A stretch of 64,000 nt of DNA, from assembly GCA_002428365.1 (NCBI GenBank), contig DIVW01000042.1:1-64000 (forward strand), read 5' to 3'. A program made the translations under genes and the position numbers. The stretch is from Propionibacteriaceae bacterium UBA6122 (lineage in GTDB: Bacteria > Actinomycetota > Actinomycetes > Propionibacteriales > Propionibacteriaceae). Positions 42,917-52,245 of this stretch are shown here, in pieces. A model generated the notes under the pieces. That model did not search any database. It saw only the letters and a program-made list of their open reading frames with translations, and was not told the origin of the DNA. The stretch's first letter is position 1. Each line of letters starts with the position of its first letter.

Positions 42917-43855
42917 CTATCCCCGCCCCTCAAACCATTCGCGCGCCTGCTTGACCTGGTCGATCGCTTCGAGGTGCAGCGATCGGTATTCCTCCAGGGT
43001 CGGGTGCCAGATCGTCTGCAGGAAACCGAGGAGGCGCTTCGGGTCGACGTGCTGCTTGCAGAAGCGTACGGTGCTTTCGAAGTTGTCTTTCGAAGACCAG
43101 TTGCTGCCGGTGGGAATCTGGTCGTAGCCGTGCTTCTCGAGTTCGACGTAGGAGTTGACGTAGGTCGTGGTCGGTTCCTGGGTCGGTTCGAACTCGGCGC
43201 CGTAGTACCAGTTGCTCTGCAGAACCGACTTCGGCATCCTCTCGACGAAGCGGTCGGGGTGGTCCCAGAGGTAGTCCGACCACACCCACGCGCGCACGCC
43301 GCTCTTCTCGACGTGATCGACGTAGAACATCAGGTCGTGCCACCAGAGCTCATACTGGCGGATGACCACATACAGGTGGTGGCGCTGGTTGCCGATGTTC
43401 TCCTCGTCCATCCCGAGGTGAAAGAACCGGGGCTTGTCGAAGATATCGCAGACCTCTTCGATCAGGTCGCCGCAGACTTTGTAGTATGCCGGAGTCGAGA
43501 GCATCCGCGAATACGGCCCAAGCCAGGCATCGTGGCAGGCCGAGAAGTTGAGCTTGGGAATGGGCTCCAGGCCCATCGCGCGCATCTTCGCGAGCTCTTC
43601 TCGCAGTTGTTCAACGCTCCACGCGCCCTCGACCGCGATCTCCGGATGAGACGCGTATCTCACCGCGTCGCCGAGGTCGATGACCACCATGTTCATCCCC
43701 GCATCCGCCATCTTCACCAGCAGGTCGTCCCACAGCGACTTCTCGAACCGCAGGTAAGGCTTCGCGGAGATGGTGGACACGTAGCCTTCGAGCTCCGGCG
43801 CTTCCCTATCCCACCACATATTGTAGCTAAGGTGCAGCAGATTCGCCCAGATCAT
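42917..43855 (-). CDS. TIM-barrel protein related to GH20-type hexosaminidases
   Basis: 312 residues from the ATG at 43855, chosen for GGGGGAGA immediately upstream. WANLLHLSYNMW opens the barrel; DDLLVKMADAGMNMVVIDLGD and PIPKLNFSACHDAWLG are successive strands; FHLGMDEENIGNQ resembles the Asp-Glu catalytic pair of GH20 enzymes. It is 27 bases downstream of the GH2 gene on the same strand. Probably cytoplasmic, substrate unknown; a non-hydrolytic member is also possible. Confidence 0.65.
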   Translation of the reverse strand: MIWANLLHLSYNMWWDREAPELEGYVSTISAKPYLRFEKSLWDDLLVKMADAGMNMVVIDLGDAVRYASHPEIAVEGAWSVEQLREELAKMRAMGLEPIPKLNFSACHDAWLGPYSRMLSTPAYYKVCGDLIEEVCDIFDKPRFFHLGMDEENIGNQRHHLYVVIRQYELWWHDLMFYVDHVEKSGVRAWVWSDYLWDHPDRFVERMPKSVLQSNWYYGAEFEPTQEPTTTYVNSYVELEKHGYDQIPTGSNWSSKDNFESTVRFCKQHVDPKRLLGFLQTIWHPTLEEYRSLHLEAIDQVKQAREWFEGRG

Positions 43856-43881
43856 GTGTCTCCCCCTCTGATTCAGCAGTG

Positions 43882-45858
43882 TTAGCCCGCTCCGGCGGGT
43901 CCTCGCCATATCTGCCTAAGTGCGAGCGCCGCCGGCTTCGGGTTGCCATCAACGTCGATTATGGCCGTATTTGCAGTGCACGGGAAGCAGTCGTGCCCCA
44001 TCCAGAGCATGATCCCGCCGCAGCGCGGGAATCGGGCTTTGGAGGCACCGACTGCTATCACCAGCGCCTTGGTCTGGCGCGCCTGGCTCCAGTCGACGTA
44101 TTCCTCCAGGGTCTCGGGTTCTCTGCCGATTTCGCGGACGAACTCGTGCCACTCGATCCACCAGGTCGAAGTTCGCCGCCAGAGCGGGTTGGCGGGAGTG
44201 CCCGGCATCGGGTCGAGGCCACCGGCCGATCTCCTAATGATCTCGGCCGAGCTTGCTCCCGGCGCGCCGGTCTCGGAGCGCAGGAGCGAGTCGTCCCCCG
44301 CCCAGTAGGTGGCCCAGCCCTCGTCCAGATCGCCGACCGCTTTCCAAGGCCCGTGAACGTCCCAATGCAGGCCTTTGCCGTAGTTCTCGGGGTTTGCGTA
44401 GAACATCGGCCCGGTGGAGGATGTGGCAAGGAATCGGCGGGTGGGGTCCTCGCGCTTGACGATTTCCTCGAAGCGCTTGAGCATCGGGTGGCTGCAGTCG
44501 CACGGCTTTCCGCCGCCGGTCTTCTCACCATCCTGCGATCCCTGCAGTTCGTTTCCGCCGCACCAGATGATCAGCGAAGCGTGGTGCTGCCTGCGCTCGA
44601 TGTAGCTCTCGGCGATAGCCGCGACCGCTTCGATCGATCCGGCGTCCTCAGGCGGCCAGTTGTCGCCCCCCGATGAAGAGAGCGGGAACTCCTGCCAGAC
44701 CATCAGTCCGAGTTCATCACAGATCTCGTAGAAGCACTCGCGCTCCAGGGTCGCGCCGCCCCACACTCGCAGAATGTTGCATCCAAGGTCGCGGTATAGC
44801 TCCAGCCGTTTGCGGTAGTCCGCCTCGGTCGCGTCGGCGAAGTTGGGGAGGATGGGGACCCAATTCACCCCCTGCAAGAACACCGGCTTGCCGTTGACGA
44901 CGCATATCCACGGGTCGGCCCCCTCCGGCGCGCCCTCGCACTGTGCCCAGTCGATCTTCCTGAAGCCGACCTGGCGCTCGGCGGTGTCGATCAGGTTTCC
45001 GTCCTTGTCGATCAGTTCGCATCGAACCGTATACAGCGGCTGCTCGCCCTCCATATTTGGCCACCAAAGTTCCACCGGCAGGCCGGTCCACGCGACCTCT
45101 CCCGAGTTGAACCGCCACGCCGGAACCTCTTCGGCGCGGATCACCTGGCCGTTGCGCTCAACTGTCAGGCGGACCGCGTCGCCCTCCTGCCCCGAGACAG
45201 CGCCCTTCATTTCCAGAGTTCCCGTGGAGTTCGAAAGATCGGCGCTTGGGGCACAGCGGAATGACTCGATCTCGCGGCCGTCGGTTACTTCCAGATACAA
45301 CGGAGCCCAGATTCCAACCTGCACCAGGCGCGGCACCCAGTCCCACGTGTAGTTGAAGCGCGGTTTCCACTTGCGCATCTTCGAGGTGAACCCGAACTGG
45401 CCGAGCCATCGCGGCGGGAGCTCGAAGATGATCCTGAGGGTGTTAGCGGTCTCGGCAAGCCGCGGGGTGAGGTCGAACGTGTACGGGACATGCGACCCGC
45501 AGAACTCCCCGATAGCTTCGTTGTTGAGAATCACGCAACCGCGATAGTCGAGGCCCCGGCAGTTGAGGCGGACGGTCTTGCCGCCCTCGATCCACTCGTT
45601 GGGTATGGCGGCTTCGTATATCCAGTGGCGGTTTTCGACCCACTCGCACTCGCGGTAGTTGAGGCCGACGTTCCAGTCCGGCAGCAGCCCCGCGTCCAGC
45701 AGGCTCTTCTGGACCGATCCGGGTACACTGGCTGGGATCGCGGGAATCTCTGCGTTCGGCGAAGCGCCGATCTCCATGGTGCGCTCCAGGCGCCAGAGCT
45801 CCGGAATCCATCCTGAAACGGTCCAGTCCAGTTGCGACAGGTCGTGACGGGTTATCAT
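43882..45858 (-). CDS. GH2-family beta-mannosidase-like glycosidase
   Basis: 658 residues; typical bacterial beta-mannosidases are about 800-850, so the C-terminal sandwich domains are reduced. The N-terminal jelly roll includes PASVPGSVQKSLLDAGLLPD and NRHWIYEAAIP; PRFNYTWDWVPRLVQVGIW is characteristic of beta-mannosidases. The barrel shows LRVWGGATLERECFYEICDELGLMVWQEFP, acid/base Glu437 in WCGGNELQ and nucleophile Glu529 in SETGAPG (normally SEFG). Releases terminal beta-mannose or related residues. No signal peptide, so cytoplasmic action on imported oligosaccharides is likely. Confidence 0.9.
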   Translation of the reverse strand: MITRHDLSQLDWTVSGWIPELWRLERTMEIGASPNAEIPAIPASVPGSVQKSLLDAGLLPDWNVGLNYRECEWVENRHWIYEAAIPNEWIEGGKTVRLNCRGLDYRGCVILNNEAIGEFCGSHVPYTFDLTPRLAETANTLRIIFELPPRWLGQFGFTSKMRKWKPRFNYTWDWVPRLVQVGIWAPLYLEVTDGREIESFRCAPSADLSNSTGTLEMKGAVSGQEGDAVRLTVERNGQVIRAEEVPAWRFNSGEVAWTGLPVELWWPNMEGEQPLYTVRCELIDKDGNLIDTAERQVGFRKIDWAQCEGAPEGADPWICVVNGKPVFLQGVNWVPILPNFADATEADYRKRLELYRDLGCNILRVWGGATLERECFYEICDELGLMVWQEFPLSSSGGDNWPPEDAGSIEAVAAIAESYIERRQHHASLIIWCGGNELQGSQDGEKTGGGKPCDCSHPMLKRFEEIVKREDPTRRFLATSSTGPMFYANPENYGKGLHWDVHGPWKAVGDLDEGWATYWAGDDSLLRSETGAPGASSAEIIRRSAGGLDPMPGTPANPLWRRTSTWWIEWHEFVREIGREPETLEEYVDWSQARQTKALVIAVGASKARFPRCGGIMLWMGHDCFPCTANTAIIDVDGNPKPAALALRQIWRGPAGAG

Positions 45859-45943
45859 GGTCTCTCCTCTGAGGCTAGCAGTCCATTTATGTTAGCGAAT
45901 TCCTTGCTTGTCTACAAGTCCCGTTCGGGCTGGTATCCGGCTT

Positions 45944-48900
45944 CTATACCGTCCCCCCCAGGAAATCGTAACTGATTCGCTTCTGAACGGCTGCAATCTG
46001 AGCAAACGACTGGTTCAGAAGCGTCTGCTCTGGCTGCCCAAGGCCGCGGTAGTTGATGACGTTATCCGCGACCTGATCGGTGGTGACCATCGCCGCCTGG
46101 TGCTGAAGGCGAAGCCGCATGAGGAGGTCATAGGCGGAAACTATCTCCGCGCCGCTGGATTCCTGCAGAACGTTCTGCTCAACCAGAGCATTCAGGCGGT
46201 CGATTGTGTGGGTGTCGTCCATCTCCAGGCGCAGGGCGTAGAGCCGGGCGAAGCTCACTATCGGCATCAGCGCATCCTTGAGGTCGAGTTGCGTGTGCTC
46301 ACTGCCGGCGCCGCTCCCCAGTATTCGGCCGAAAAGCCGGGTGGGGGGCTTGAACAGCAGGGAATCCTGCGCGAAATGGGGATAGAAAGAGGGTTGGTGG
46401 CGCAGCATCTCGAATACGTGGCGGCGCAGTTCTTGCGAAAGCGCCACGGAGCCGTGGACTGCCCGGAAGTCGAAGAAAATGGTGAATTCCAGCAGTTGCT
46501 GAGGCTCGGGAAGGTTGATCCAGTCGCTGAAATACTTCTTCCAGACAGGAAGAGGCTTGCACCATCGAGGGTTGCGAGCCATAACGTCGCCGGAACACAA
46601 CGGATACCCGGCGCGCTCCAGCCACTCGCACACGAACGCGCCTAGCTCGTGCATATAGCTTTCCACTTGCGCCTGCGCCTCTGCATCAGCCGGCTGGGCA
46701 TAGACGATCGCGTTATCCTGATCACTGGCGAGGGTCATCTCCTGCCTGCCGTGGCTGCCCAGGGCCAGGAAGACAAATGGCGCCGGGGCCGGCCCGAGAC
46801 GCTCCTGCGCGAGGGCAATCAGCCGTACAGTCGCGGCATCGCATACCGAGGACACCAGCCTGGTTACGTGACGAGGATGCGCACCACTGTCGAGAAGGGC
46901 CTTGGCTAAGCCGGGGATACGTAGGCAGCATCTCGCGACGTCCTCGGCGGTGGCAGCCTGCTGCACTTCGCGCGAAAGCACAATCGGCCCGTAGCTGCGG
47001 AACTGCAGCAGTTCCTGGTTGCGTATGACACCGCCGATGCGGCCCGCGTCATCGGCGACGGCCAGATGCTGGACTCCTTTGCGTTCCATCAGCAGCAGAG
47101 CCTCGTACATCTCGGCCCGTTCGGAGATGGTTACCAGCGGCGAACTCATGATTCTCTGAACGGATTCCCGGCGATCGATGTCCGCGGCCACAACGCGCTC
47201 GCGGATATCTCCATCAGTTACGATTCCGATGACATCACCGCTCTCCGACTGGACCAATGCGGCGCTGGACTGCTGGTCGGTCATCATAGCCGCCACGGCC
47301 GCAATGGGTGCGTCGAGCCTGCAGAAAACCGCGCTCCGCCCGATCTGGCTTACGGGCTCGTGAAGGAAGAGCAGCGAGGTCTGCAGCCTCTCGATCACCC
47401 TCTCGAGTTCGTCAATGTGTTTGCCTTGACTGGTGAAGTCTTCGACAACTCCATCGATATGGCGAGGGTTGCCTTGTTCATCCTGATCGAGGACAGCAAC
47501 GATGGCCACGGCACGGCTGCTGGGCTCATTCGTGATCACGTGAAGTTTGGCCATGGCTTGGCCTTTGCGCTGCAGTTCCAGCAGGAACTCGTCATAGGCT
47601 CTCGCGTCGGGGAAGACATCGGCCAGGGCAAGCGGGGAGTCCTTGGCGGCGCCGGGCGAACGCAGGAGCCGCTCTGCGGCCTCGTTGTACTCAACCAGGG
47701 TGCCGCGTGAGGTGGCGCGCGCCCGGAAGAGCCCTACGGGGACGCCATCCACCACCTGCTGAAGGTAACGCCAACGCTTCTCTCGCGTGCCTCCACCCGG
47801 AGTTGGCGAGACATTCCTCGCCAGCAGGATGAAGCCGCTCCTCTCGTTGACGGAAATGCGGCTGGTTGCGATCACGCACTCGACGAGGACCCCGTCGCGC
47901 CGTTGGAGCATGGCATCGAAGCCATCGGTTGCCTCATCACCGCGCAGGAGGCGATTCAGACTGTCCCACGCCGCCTCGTTGTCCTCAGTTTCCGGAAACA
48001 GATCCGACAGGTCCAGAAACTCAAGCTCATCCTGTGTGCGTCCGACCATTTCGAGAAAGATGGGGTTGGCATATCGACAACGGCCTTCCATCACCAGGAG
48101 CGTGCCTTCGGTGGTGGCCTCCACCAGCGAACGGTAACGCTCAGTCGATTCGTAGAGGTTCTCCTCGGCATCGGCGCGTTCGCGCTCTAGCCCCAGGCTC
48201 TGACGCACGACGTAGAGAAGCAGAAGCACCATGATAATCGAAATACCCAGCGCGGTGCGGACGAGGCTTAGTTCAATGAGCTTGATCTCTTGCTTGACGT
48301 CCTCGACGTAGATGCCGGTTCCGATGATCCATCCCCAGGGCTGGAACCCCTTGATGTATGATTCCTTCGCGACAAGCCGATTCGGATCATCTTTCCACTG
48401 CCAGACGTACTCGACATACCCTTCCCGCCCTCGCCGCACCAGATCGGCGAACTCAACGAATATCCGCACGCCGCGCGCATCACGGAAGCCGGATACATCC
48501 TGGCCGTTCAGGTCGCGGCGATAGGGATGCATTACCATACGGGGCTTCATGTCTTGTAACCAGAAGTAGTCTTTGCCCTCATGCCCATAGCGCAGAAGCT
48601 CGATTCGGGATGCGGCCATTGCCTGGGCCTGCGCGCGGGTCATCTTGCCGGCACGCTCATCCTTCTCATATCCATTGAGGATGCTCCACGCTGAGTTCGT
48701 CAGTTCCCGAATCATCTCTCGCTTGCGATCCAAAAGCGATCTCTCGAATGTCGGAAGGAAGACTGCATAGATGGCGGTGATGAAGAGCGCGATGGCAAGG
48801 AGAGTCGGAAAGACAAAGTGGAAAGCGAAATCGCGCCTGTTGAGGCGTCCGCGGAGACGTCTGCGCGGAGCAGTCGAGACGCCGTGCGGCGACGGCCCAT

Positions 48901-49630
48901 TCCCCGAGCAGACGACGTCGCGAAACTCCTTCCATAGATGGGTGGGCATCTCCACGCCCAGGGAGCTCTGGCTCTGCGCTCTGCGGTCGTGCGCGTCCGT
49001 TCCGGCGCTTACCAGCAGTCCCAGTCGCTTGGCCATACTGCACAGGCGGAGGCGCTCGTCTTCAGTGAAGGGCTCATAGATCGCTTCAATGCCATCGAGC
49101 CCTTTGCCTTTCAGGTCGGCGACCAGGCGTTCAAGGTCGTCGAAGTTGGGTTTGAGCAGCAGGGGATGCGCGAGAAACGCCCGCCCTCCGGCGCGATGGA
49201 CCAGGGCGATGGCGTCAGCGATATCAATTCGGCCATCGGCAGTGGCGACCTGCGCGCCGGCTTCGTCGGCGGCCAGCGAACCCCTCCTACGGATAGATCG
49301 CGCCACGCTCTGCACCTCGGGCGTGCGAACGTGGCGCAGAGAGTGCAGCATTGTCTGGAGTTCGGGGTGCGTCGGATCGAAGCCGTATGCCAGAAGATGA
49401 GCCTCTTGGTCATTGCACTGAGTAGTTATCTCGACCCCGGTGACGAAGCCGACCTCCCGCTGAGCAAGCGTCCGGCCAAACTCCGCGAGCCCCTCCACGC
49501 TGTCATGGTCAGCCAGAGCAGCCACTACCACTCCATCGGCTGAGATGGCCTCAGCGATCTCACGTGGTGTCAGAACACCGTCGCTGTAGACAGAGTGGCA
49601 GTGGAGATCGACTCGCGTGGTGGCTTTCAT
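45944..49630 (-). CDS. PHP-Cache-PAS-PAS-CBS-nucleotidyltransferase fusion protein
   Basis: 1,228 residues. 1-240: PHP phosphoesterase with metal residues His10, His12, Asp41/His42, Glu67, His78, His155, Asp212 and His214. 268-292: membrane helix. 300-445: extracytoplasmic sCache_2 sensor (YFWLQDMKPRMVMHPYRRDL, GWIIGTGIYVEDV). 456-476: second helix. 495-608 and 618-735: PAS domains. 765-885: two CBS motifs (VTDGDIR). 890-1030: DUF294/GlnD-like nucleotidyltransferase with Gly958-Ser959, Glu964, Asp970 and Asp972 (GSHGRQEMTLASDQD). 1060-1210: DUF294 C-terminal helices. CBS-DUF294 proteins are known beside symporters; the N-terminal PHP plus Cache plus PAS joined to them is an architecture that I do not know. 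It is 106 bases downstream of the symporter gene, same strand. Confidence 0.9.
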   Translation of the reverse strand: MKATTRVDLHCHSVYSDGVLTPREIAEAISADGVVVAALADHDSVEGLAEFGRTLAQREVGFVTGVEITTQCNDQEAHLLAYGFDPTHPELQTMLHSLRHVRTPEVQSVARSIRRRGSLAADEAGAQVATADGRIDIADAIALVHRAGGRAFLAHPLLLKPNFDDLERLVADLKGKGLDGIEAIYEPFTEDERLRLCSMAKRLGLLVSAGTDAHDRRAQSQSSLGVEMPTHLWKEFRDVVCSGNGPSPHGVSTAPRRRLRGRLNRRDFAFHFVFPTLLAIALFITAIYAVFLPTFERSLLDRKREMIRELTNSAWSILNGYEKDERAGKMTRAQAQAMAASRIELLRYGHEGKDYFWLQDMKPRMVMHPYRRDLNGQDVSGFRDARGVRIFVEFADLVRRGREGYVEYVWQWKDDPNRLVAKESYIKGFQPWGWIIGTGIYVEDVKQEIKLIELSLVRTALGISIIMVLLLLYVVRQSLGLERERADAEENLYESTERYRSLVEATTEGTLLVMEGRCRYANPIFLEMVGRTQDELEFLDLSDLFPETEDNEAAWDSLNRLLRGDEATDGFDAMLQRRDGVLVECVIATSRISVNERSGFILLARNVSPTPGGGTREKRWRYLQQVVDGVPVGLFRARATSRGTLVEYNEAAERLLRSPGAAKDSPLALADVFPDARAYDEFLLELQRKGQAMAKLHVITNEPSSRAVAIVAVLDQDEQGNPRHIDGVVEDFTSQGKHIDELERVIERLQTSLLFLHEPVSQIGRSAVFCRLDAPIAAVAAMMTDQQSSAALVQSESGDVIGIVTDGDIRERVVAADIDRRESVQRIMSSPLVTISERAEMYEALLLMERKGVQHLAVADDAGRIGGVIRNQELLQFRSYGPIVLSREVQQAATAEDVARCCLRIPGLAKALLDSGAHPRHVTRLVSSVCDAATVRLIALAQERLGPAPAPFVFLALGSHGRQEMTLASDQDNAIVYAQPADAEAQAQVESYMHELGAFVCEWLERAGYPLCSGDVMARNPRWCKPLPVWKKYFSDWINLPEPQQLLEFTIFFDFRAVHGSVALSQELRRHVFEMLRHQPSFYPHFAQDSLLFKPPTRLFGRILGSGAGSEHTQLDLKDALMPIVSFARLYALRLEMDDTHTIDRLNALVEQNVLQESSGAEIVSAYDLLMRLRLQHQAAMVTTDQVADNVINYRGLGQPEQTLLNQSFAQIAAVQKRISYDFLGGTV

Positions 49631-49736
49631 CTAGCCATCTCCGTCTGTTGAGCGCTGTGGGAACTCACTACCCGCCTCCAATGGGTGTGTGCGCCGAAAT
49701 GGCCAGAGACCGGTCGGCGCACACACTTGCCCTGAA

Positions 49737-51656
49737 TCACTTCACTGCCGGTTCAATCGTTTCCTTGGCCTGATCCGGTGGCGTTAGCAGGGACACCACT
49801 ATCAGCGTGATGAAGCTCAGCGGGATAGAGAAGATCCCGGGGTTTGTGAACGGTATCGGAGCCTGGGTCGGATCCATGCCGTACAGCTTGTAGAGGTCAG
49901 GTGAGAGTGCGATCAGCACCAGAGACGATACGATACCCACGACCACGGACGCCGTGATGCCTTTGGATGTCGTCCTCTTCCAGAACAGGAGCATCACTAT
50001 GGCCGGCAGGTTGGCTGACGCCGCTACCGCGAACGCCAGGCCTACCAGGAATGTGACGTTCATGCCCTTGAAGAGAATACCTAGAATGATCGCCACGAAC
50101 CCTACCACGAATGCCGATATCTTTCCGGCACGGATCTTCTGCCGGTCATCCATCTTGTGATTCAGGAATCGGTCGAAGAAGTCGTGGGCCACCGCCCCGG
50201 AAGCCGCTACAATCAATCCGCTCACGGTTCCCAGTACTGTTGCAAAAGCTATGGCCGAGATGAAGGCGAAAAGGAGGCCTCCGAATGAACGCGCCAGCAG
50301 AGGCGCTGCCATGTTGCTGTCCGCGGGGTTCATAACACCGTTTATAGCGGCGCCCAGACCCATGAACAACGTCAGTATGTAGAAGAAACCGATGGAGGCA
50401 ATGGCGACGATTGTGGATTTGCGCGCGCTTGCCGGGTTGGGTACGGTGTAGTAGCGGATGAGTATGTGAGGCAGAGCCGCCGTGCCCAGGAAGAGAGCCA
50501 GCATCAGAGAAACGAAGTCCAGCTTCTCCAACGGCGTTCCCTGGACCTTGAACTTGAGCCCCGGACGCATTAGCTGGTTGCCCGGAGTAAGGACTGGGAA
50601 GTAGACGGATACCTTCGCTCCATCCTTATCGACGATCTTTGCTTCTTTCCACCGCTGCATGATCGTGTCTTTGTCGGTCAGAGCGGCCAGCATTCCGAAC
50701 GGTGAGACGCTCTTGCGTTGCAGCACCTGCTTGCCGCGCAGCAACTCAACGTTGCCGACCTGCCGAAGAACATTCGTCTCCGAAGCCGGGGCCCCGTTGA
50801 TGATCTTCTGTCCGTCACCGGCTACCGCGACCGATTGTGTCTCTTTCAGTGAGACCTTTCCCTCTTCGCGGTTGACCAACCACCAGGTTTCCATCCCGGC
50901 CTTCGAGAGCCTTGCGAGTGTGGCATGAACGTCCTTGACTTCCTGCACTTCGACGACCTGCCAGCCCGGCTCCGACACGCTGAGCTTTCCGTCGGATTCC
51001 TGAGCGGCGAGTGTCTTGTATTCGTAGAAGGCAGTCTTGCCTCCTTGGTCAGGCTTGGTGCTGAATCCGCGCACGCAGACGGCGGTAACAAGCGCCAACG
51101 AGAATACAATCAGGAGACCACCCTTGAGGAACTGAACGTATGTTGTGGAAGCCATGCCGGCCGTTGCCACAATGGTTATGACGACAGCGCCGACGATGAT
51201 CACACCCCAGTGTTGCGCCAGACCCAGCAATGGCTCTACCAGTACTCCGGCGCCAACCATCTGCGGGATCAGATAACAGACAGAGACGACGAGCGTGCTG
51301 ATTGCAGCCGCCAGTTTGATGCCGCGTGAGTTGAACTTCGAATCCAGCGCATCCGTGAACGTATACTTGCCCAACCGTTTCATCGGTTCGGCGACCACGA
51401 AAAGCGCAACCATCCAGCCGGCAAGATAGCCGATCGAGTAGAGAAAACCATCGTAGCCGACTGTTGCGATCATCCCGCAGATGCCGAGAAACGAAGCTGC
51501 TGACAGATAGTCGCCCGCGAAGGCAATACCGTTGACAGCCCAGTGGATGTGTCCGCCGGCGGCGTAGTATGCAGAGGAGGTCTTGGTCCTTCTGCCAAGG
51601 TAGAACGACAGGCCCACAACGAAGAGGACGAACGATAGGAAAATCAGTATAACCAT
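49737..51656 (-). CDS. Sodium:solute symporter (ActP-like) with enlarged extracytoplasmic insert
   Basis: 639 residues from the ATG at 51656, two bases after the stop of the DUF485 gene (GGAGCGAG as ribosome site). SSS-family helices: AVNGIAFAGDYLSAASFLGICG, TDALDSKFNSRGIKLAAAISTL, YLIPQMVGAGVLVEPLLG, GTAALPHILIRYYTVPNPASARKS. ActP-type acetate/glycolate permeases are about 550 residues; here residues ~197-375 form a hydrophilic loop about 100 residues longer than usual. Imports a carboxylate with Na+ (inferred from family). Followed by the PHP-CBS fusion gene, its likely regulator. Confidence 0.9.
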   Translation of the reverse strand: MVILIFLSFVLFVVGLSFYLGRRTKTSSAYYAAGGHIHWAVNGIAFAGDYLSAASFLGICGMIATVGYDGFLYSIGYLAGWMVALFVVAEPMKRLGKYTFTDALDSKFNSRGIKLAAAISTLVVSVCYLIPQMVGAGVLVEPLLGLAQHWGVIIVGAVVITIVATAGMASTTYVQFLKGGLLIVFSLALVTAVCVRGFSTKPDQGGKTAFYEYKTLAAQESDGKLSVSEPGWQVVEVQEVKDVHATLARLSKAGMETWWLVNREEGKVSLKETQSVAVAGDGQKIINGAPASETNVLRQVGNVELLRGKQVLQRKSVSPFGMLAALTDKDTIMQRWKEAKIVDKDGAKVSVYFPVLTPGNQLMRPGLKFKVQGTPLEKLDFVSLMLALFLGTAALPHILIRYYTVPNPASARKSTIVAIASIGFFYILTLFMGLGAAINGVMNPADSNMAAPLLARSFGGLLFAFISAIAFATVLGTVSGLIVAASGAVAHDFFDRFLNHKMDDRQKIRAGKISAFVVGFVAIILGILFKGMNVTFLVGLAFAVAASANLPAIVMLLFWKRTTSKGITASVVVGIVSSLVLIALSPDLYKLYGMDPTQAPIPFTNPGIFSIPLSFITLIVVSLLTPPDQAKETIEPAVK

Positions 51657-51657
51657 G

Positions 51658-51951
51658 TTACTCGCTCCCCTCATTCGTGGGCTGCCCGTTCATTGACAGT
51701 TCCTTCTTCCGGCACAGCCGGTCGTAGATCAGGGCCAAGAGTAGCGCCCCAATAATGAGGGAGAAGCCGTATACGGTGGCCAGGTTCAGTCCGAAGACTA
51801 GGTTATACTCCATGAGGAGCGGGTTGAGGAGGTTGATGGCCACGAAGCCCACGTAGAAAAGGGCGTATACGAGGAACATCCAGACGCCTAAGCGGGACTT
51901 ATACGATGCCGCCGCGTCTCTGCCACCTGATGATGCTGGTTCGTGAAGCAC
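51658..51951 (-). CDS. DUF485 (YjcH-like) small membrane protein
   Basis: 97 residues from the GTG at 51951, with AAGGAG at the right distance. Two membrane helices: SRLGVWMFLVYALFYVGFVAINLL and VYGFSLIIGALLLALIYDRLC. The gene directly before ActP-type symporters (yjcH-actP in E. coli) encodes this family; here it abuts the symporter start. Role unknown, perhaps a stability partner. Confidence 0.9.
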   Translation of the reverse strand: MLHEPASSGGRDAAASYKSRLGVWMFLVYALFYVGFVAINLLNPLLMEYNLVFGLNLATVYGFSLIIGALLLALIYDRLCRKKELSMNGQPTNEGSE

Positions 51952-52245
51952 GATCTGATACTCCTTCCGATTCGGTCGCTGCCGTTGGTATATCGGCCCG
52001 ATCTGCGAGCACCGGCTGCAGCCTTAAGAATGCGAGCTTATTGAACACAAGAGCCTCACTCTTTGTTCGGCAAACCGGACTATTGTCTCTGCAGTATACC
52101 ACGCGTCCTCAAAGCAGGCAAATCCCTAAGCTGCGGCACACATGTATGCATCGTATCAGAGTGAGACGCTCTCGGCATCTTTCCGGATCGCCCATGGATG
52201 GAGGGGACTTGGGGAGGAACAGCACACTTGCGCGTTAGGCGGGCT
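51952..52245. other. Spacer upstream of the symporter operon
   Basis: 294 bases with no supported gene; presumably holds the promoter of the DUF485-symporter-fusion operon and the 3' end region of the MFS gene. No obvious terminator hairpin was seen. Confidence 0.4.
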
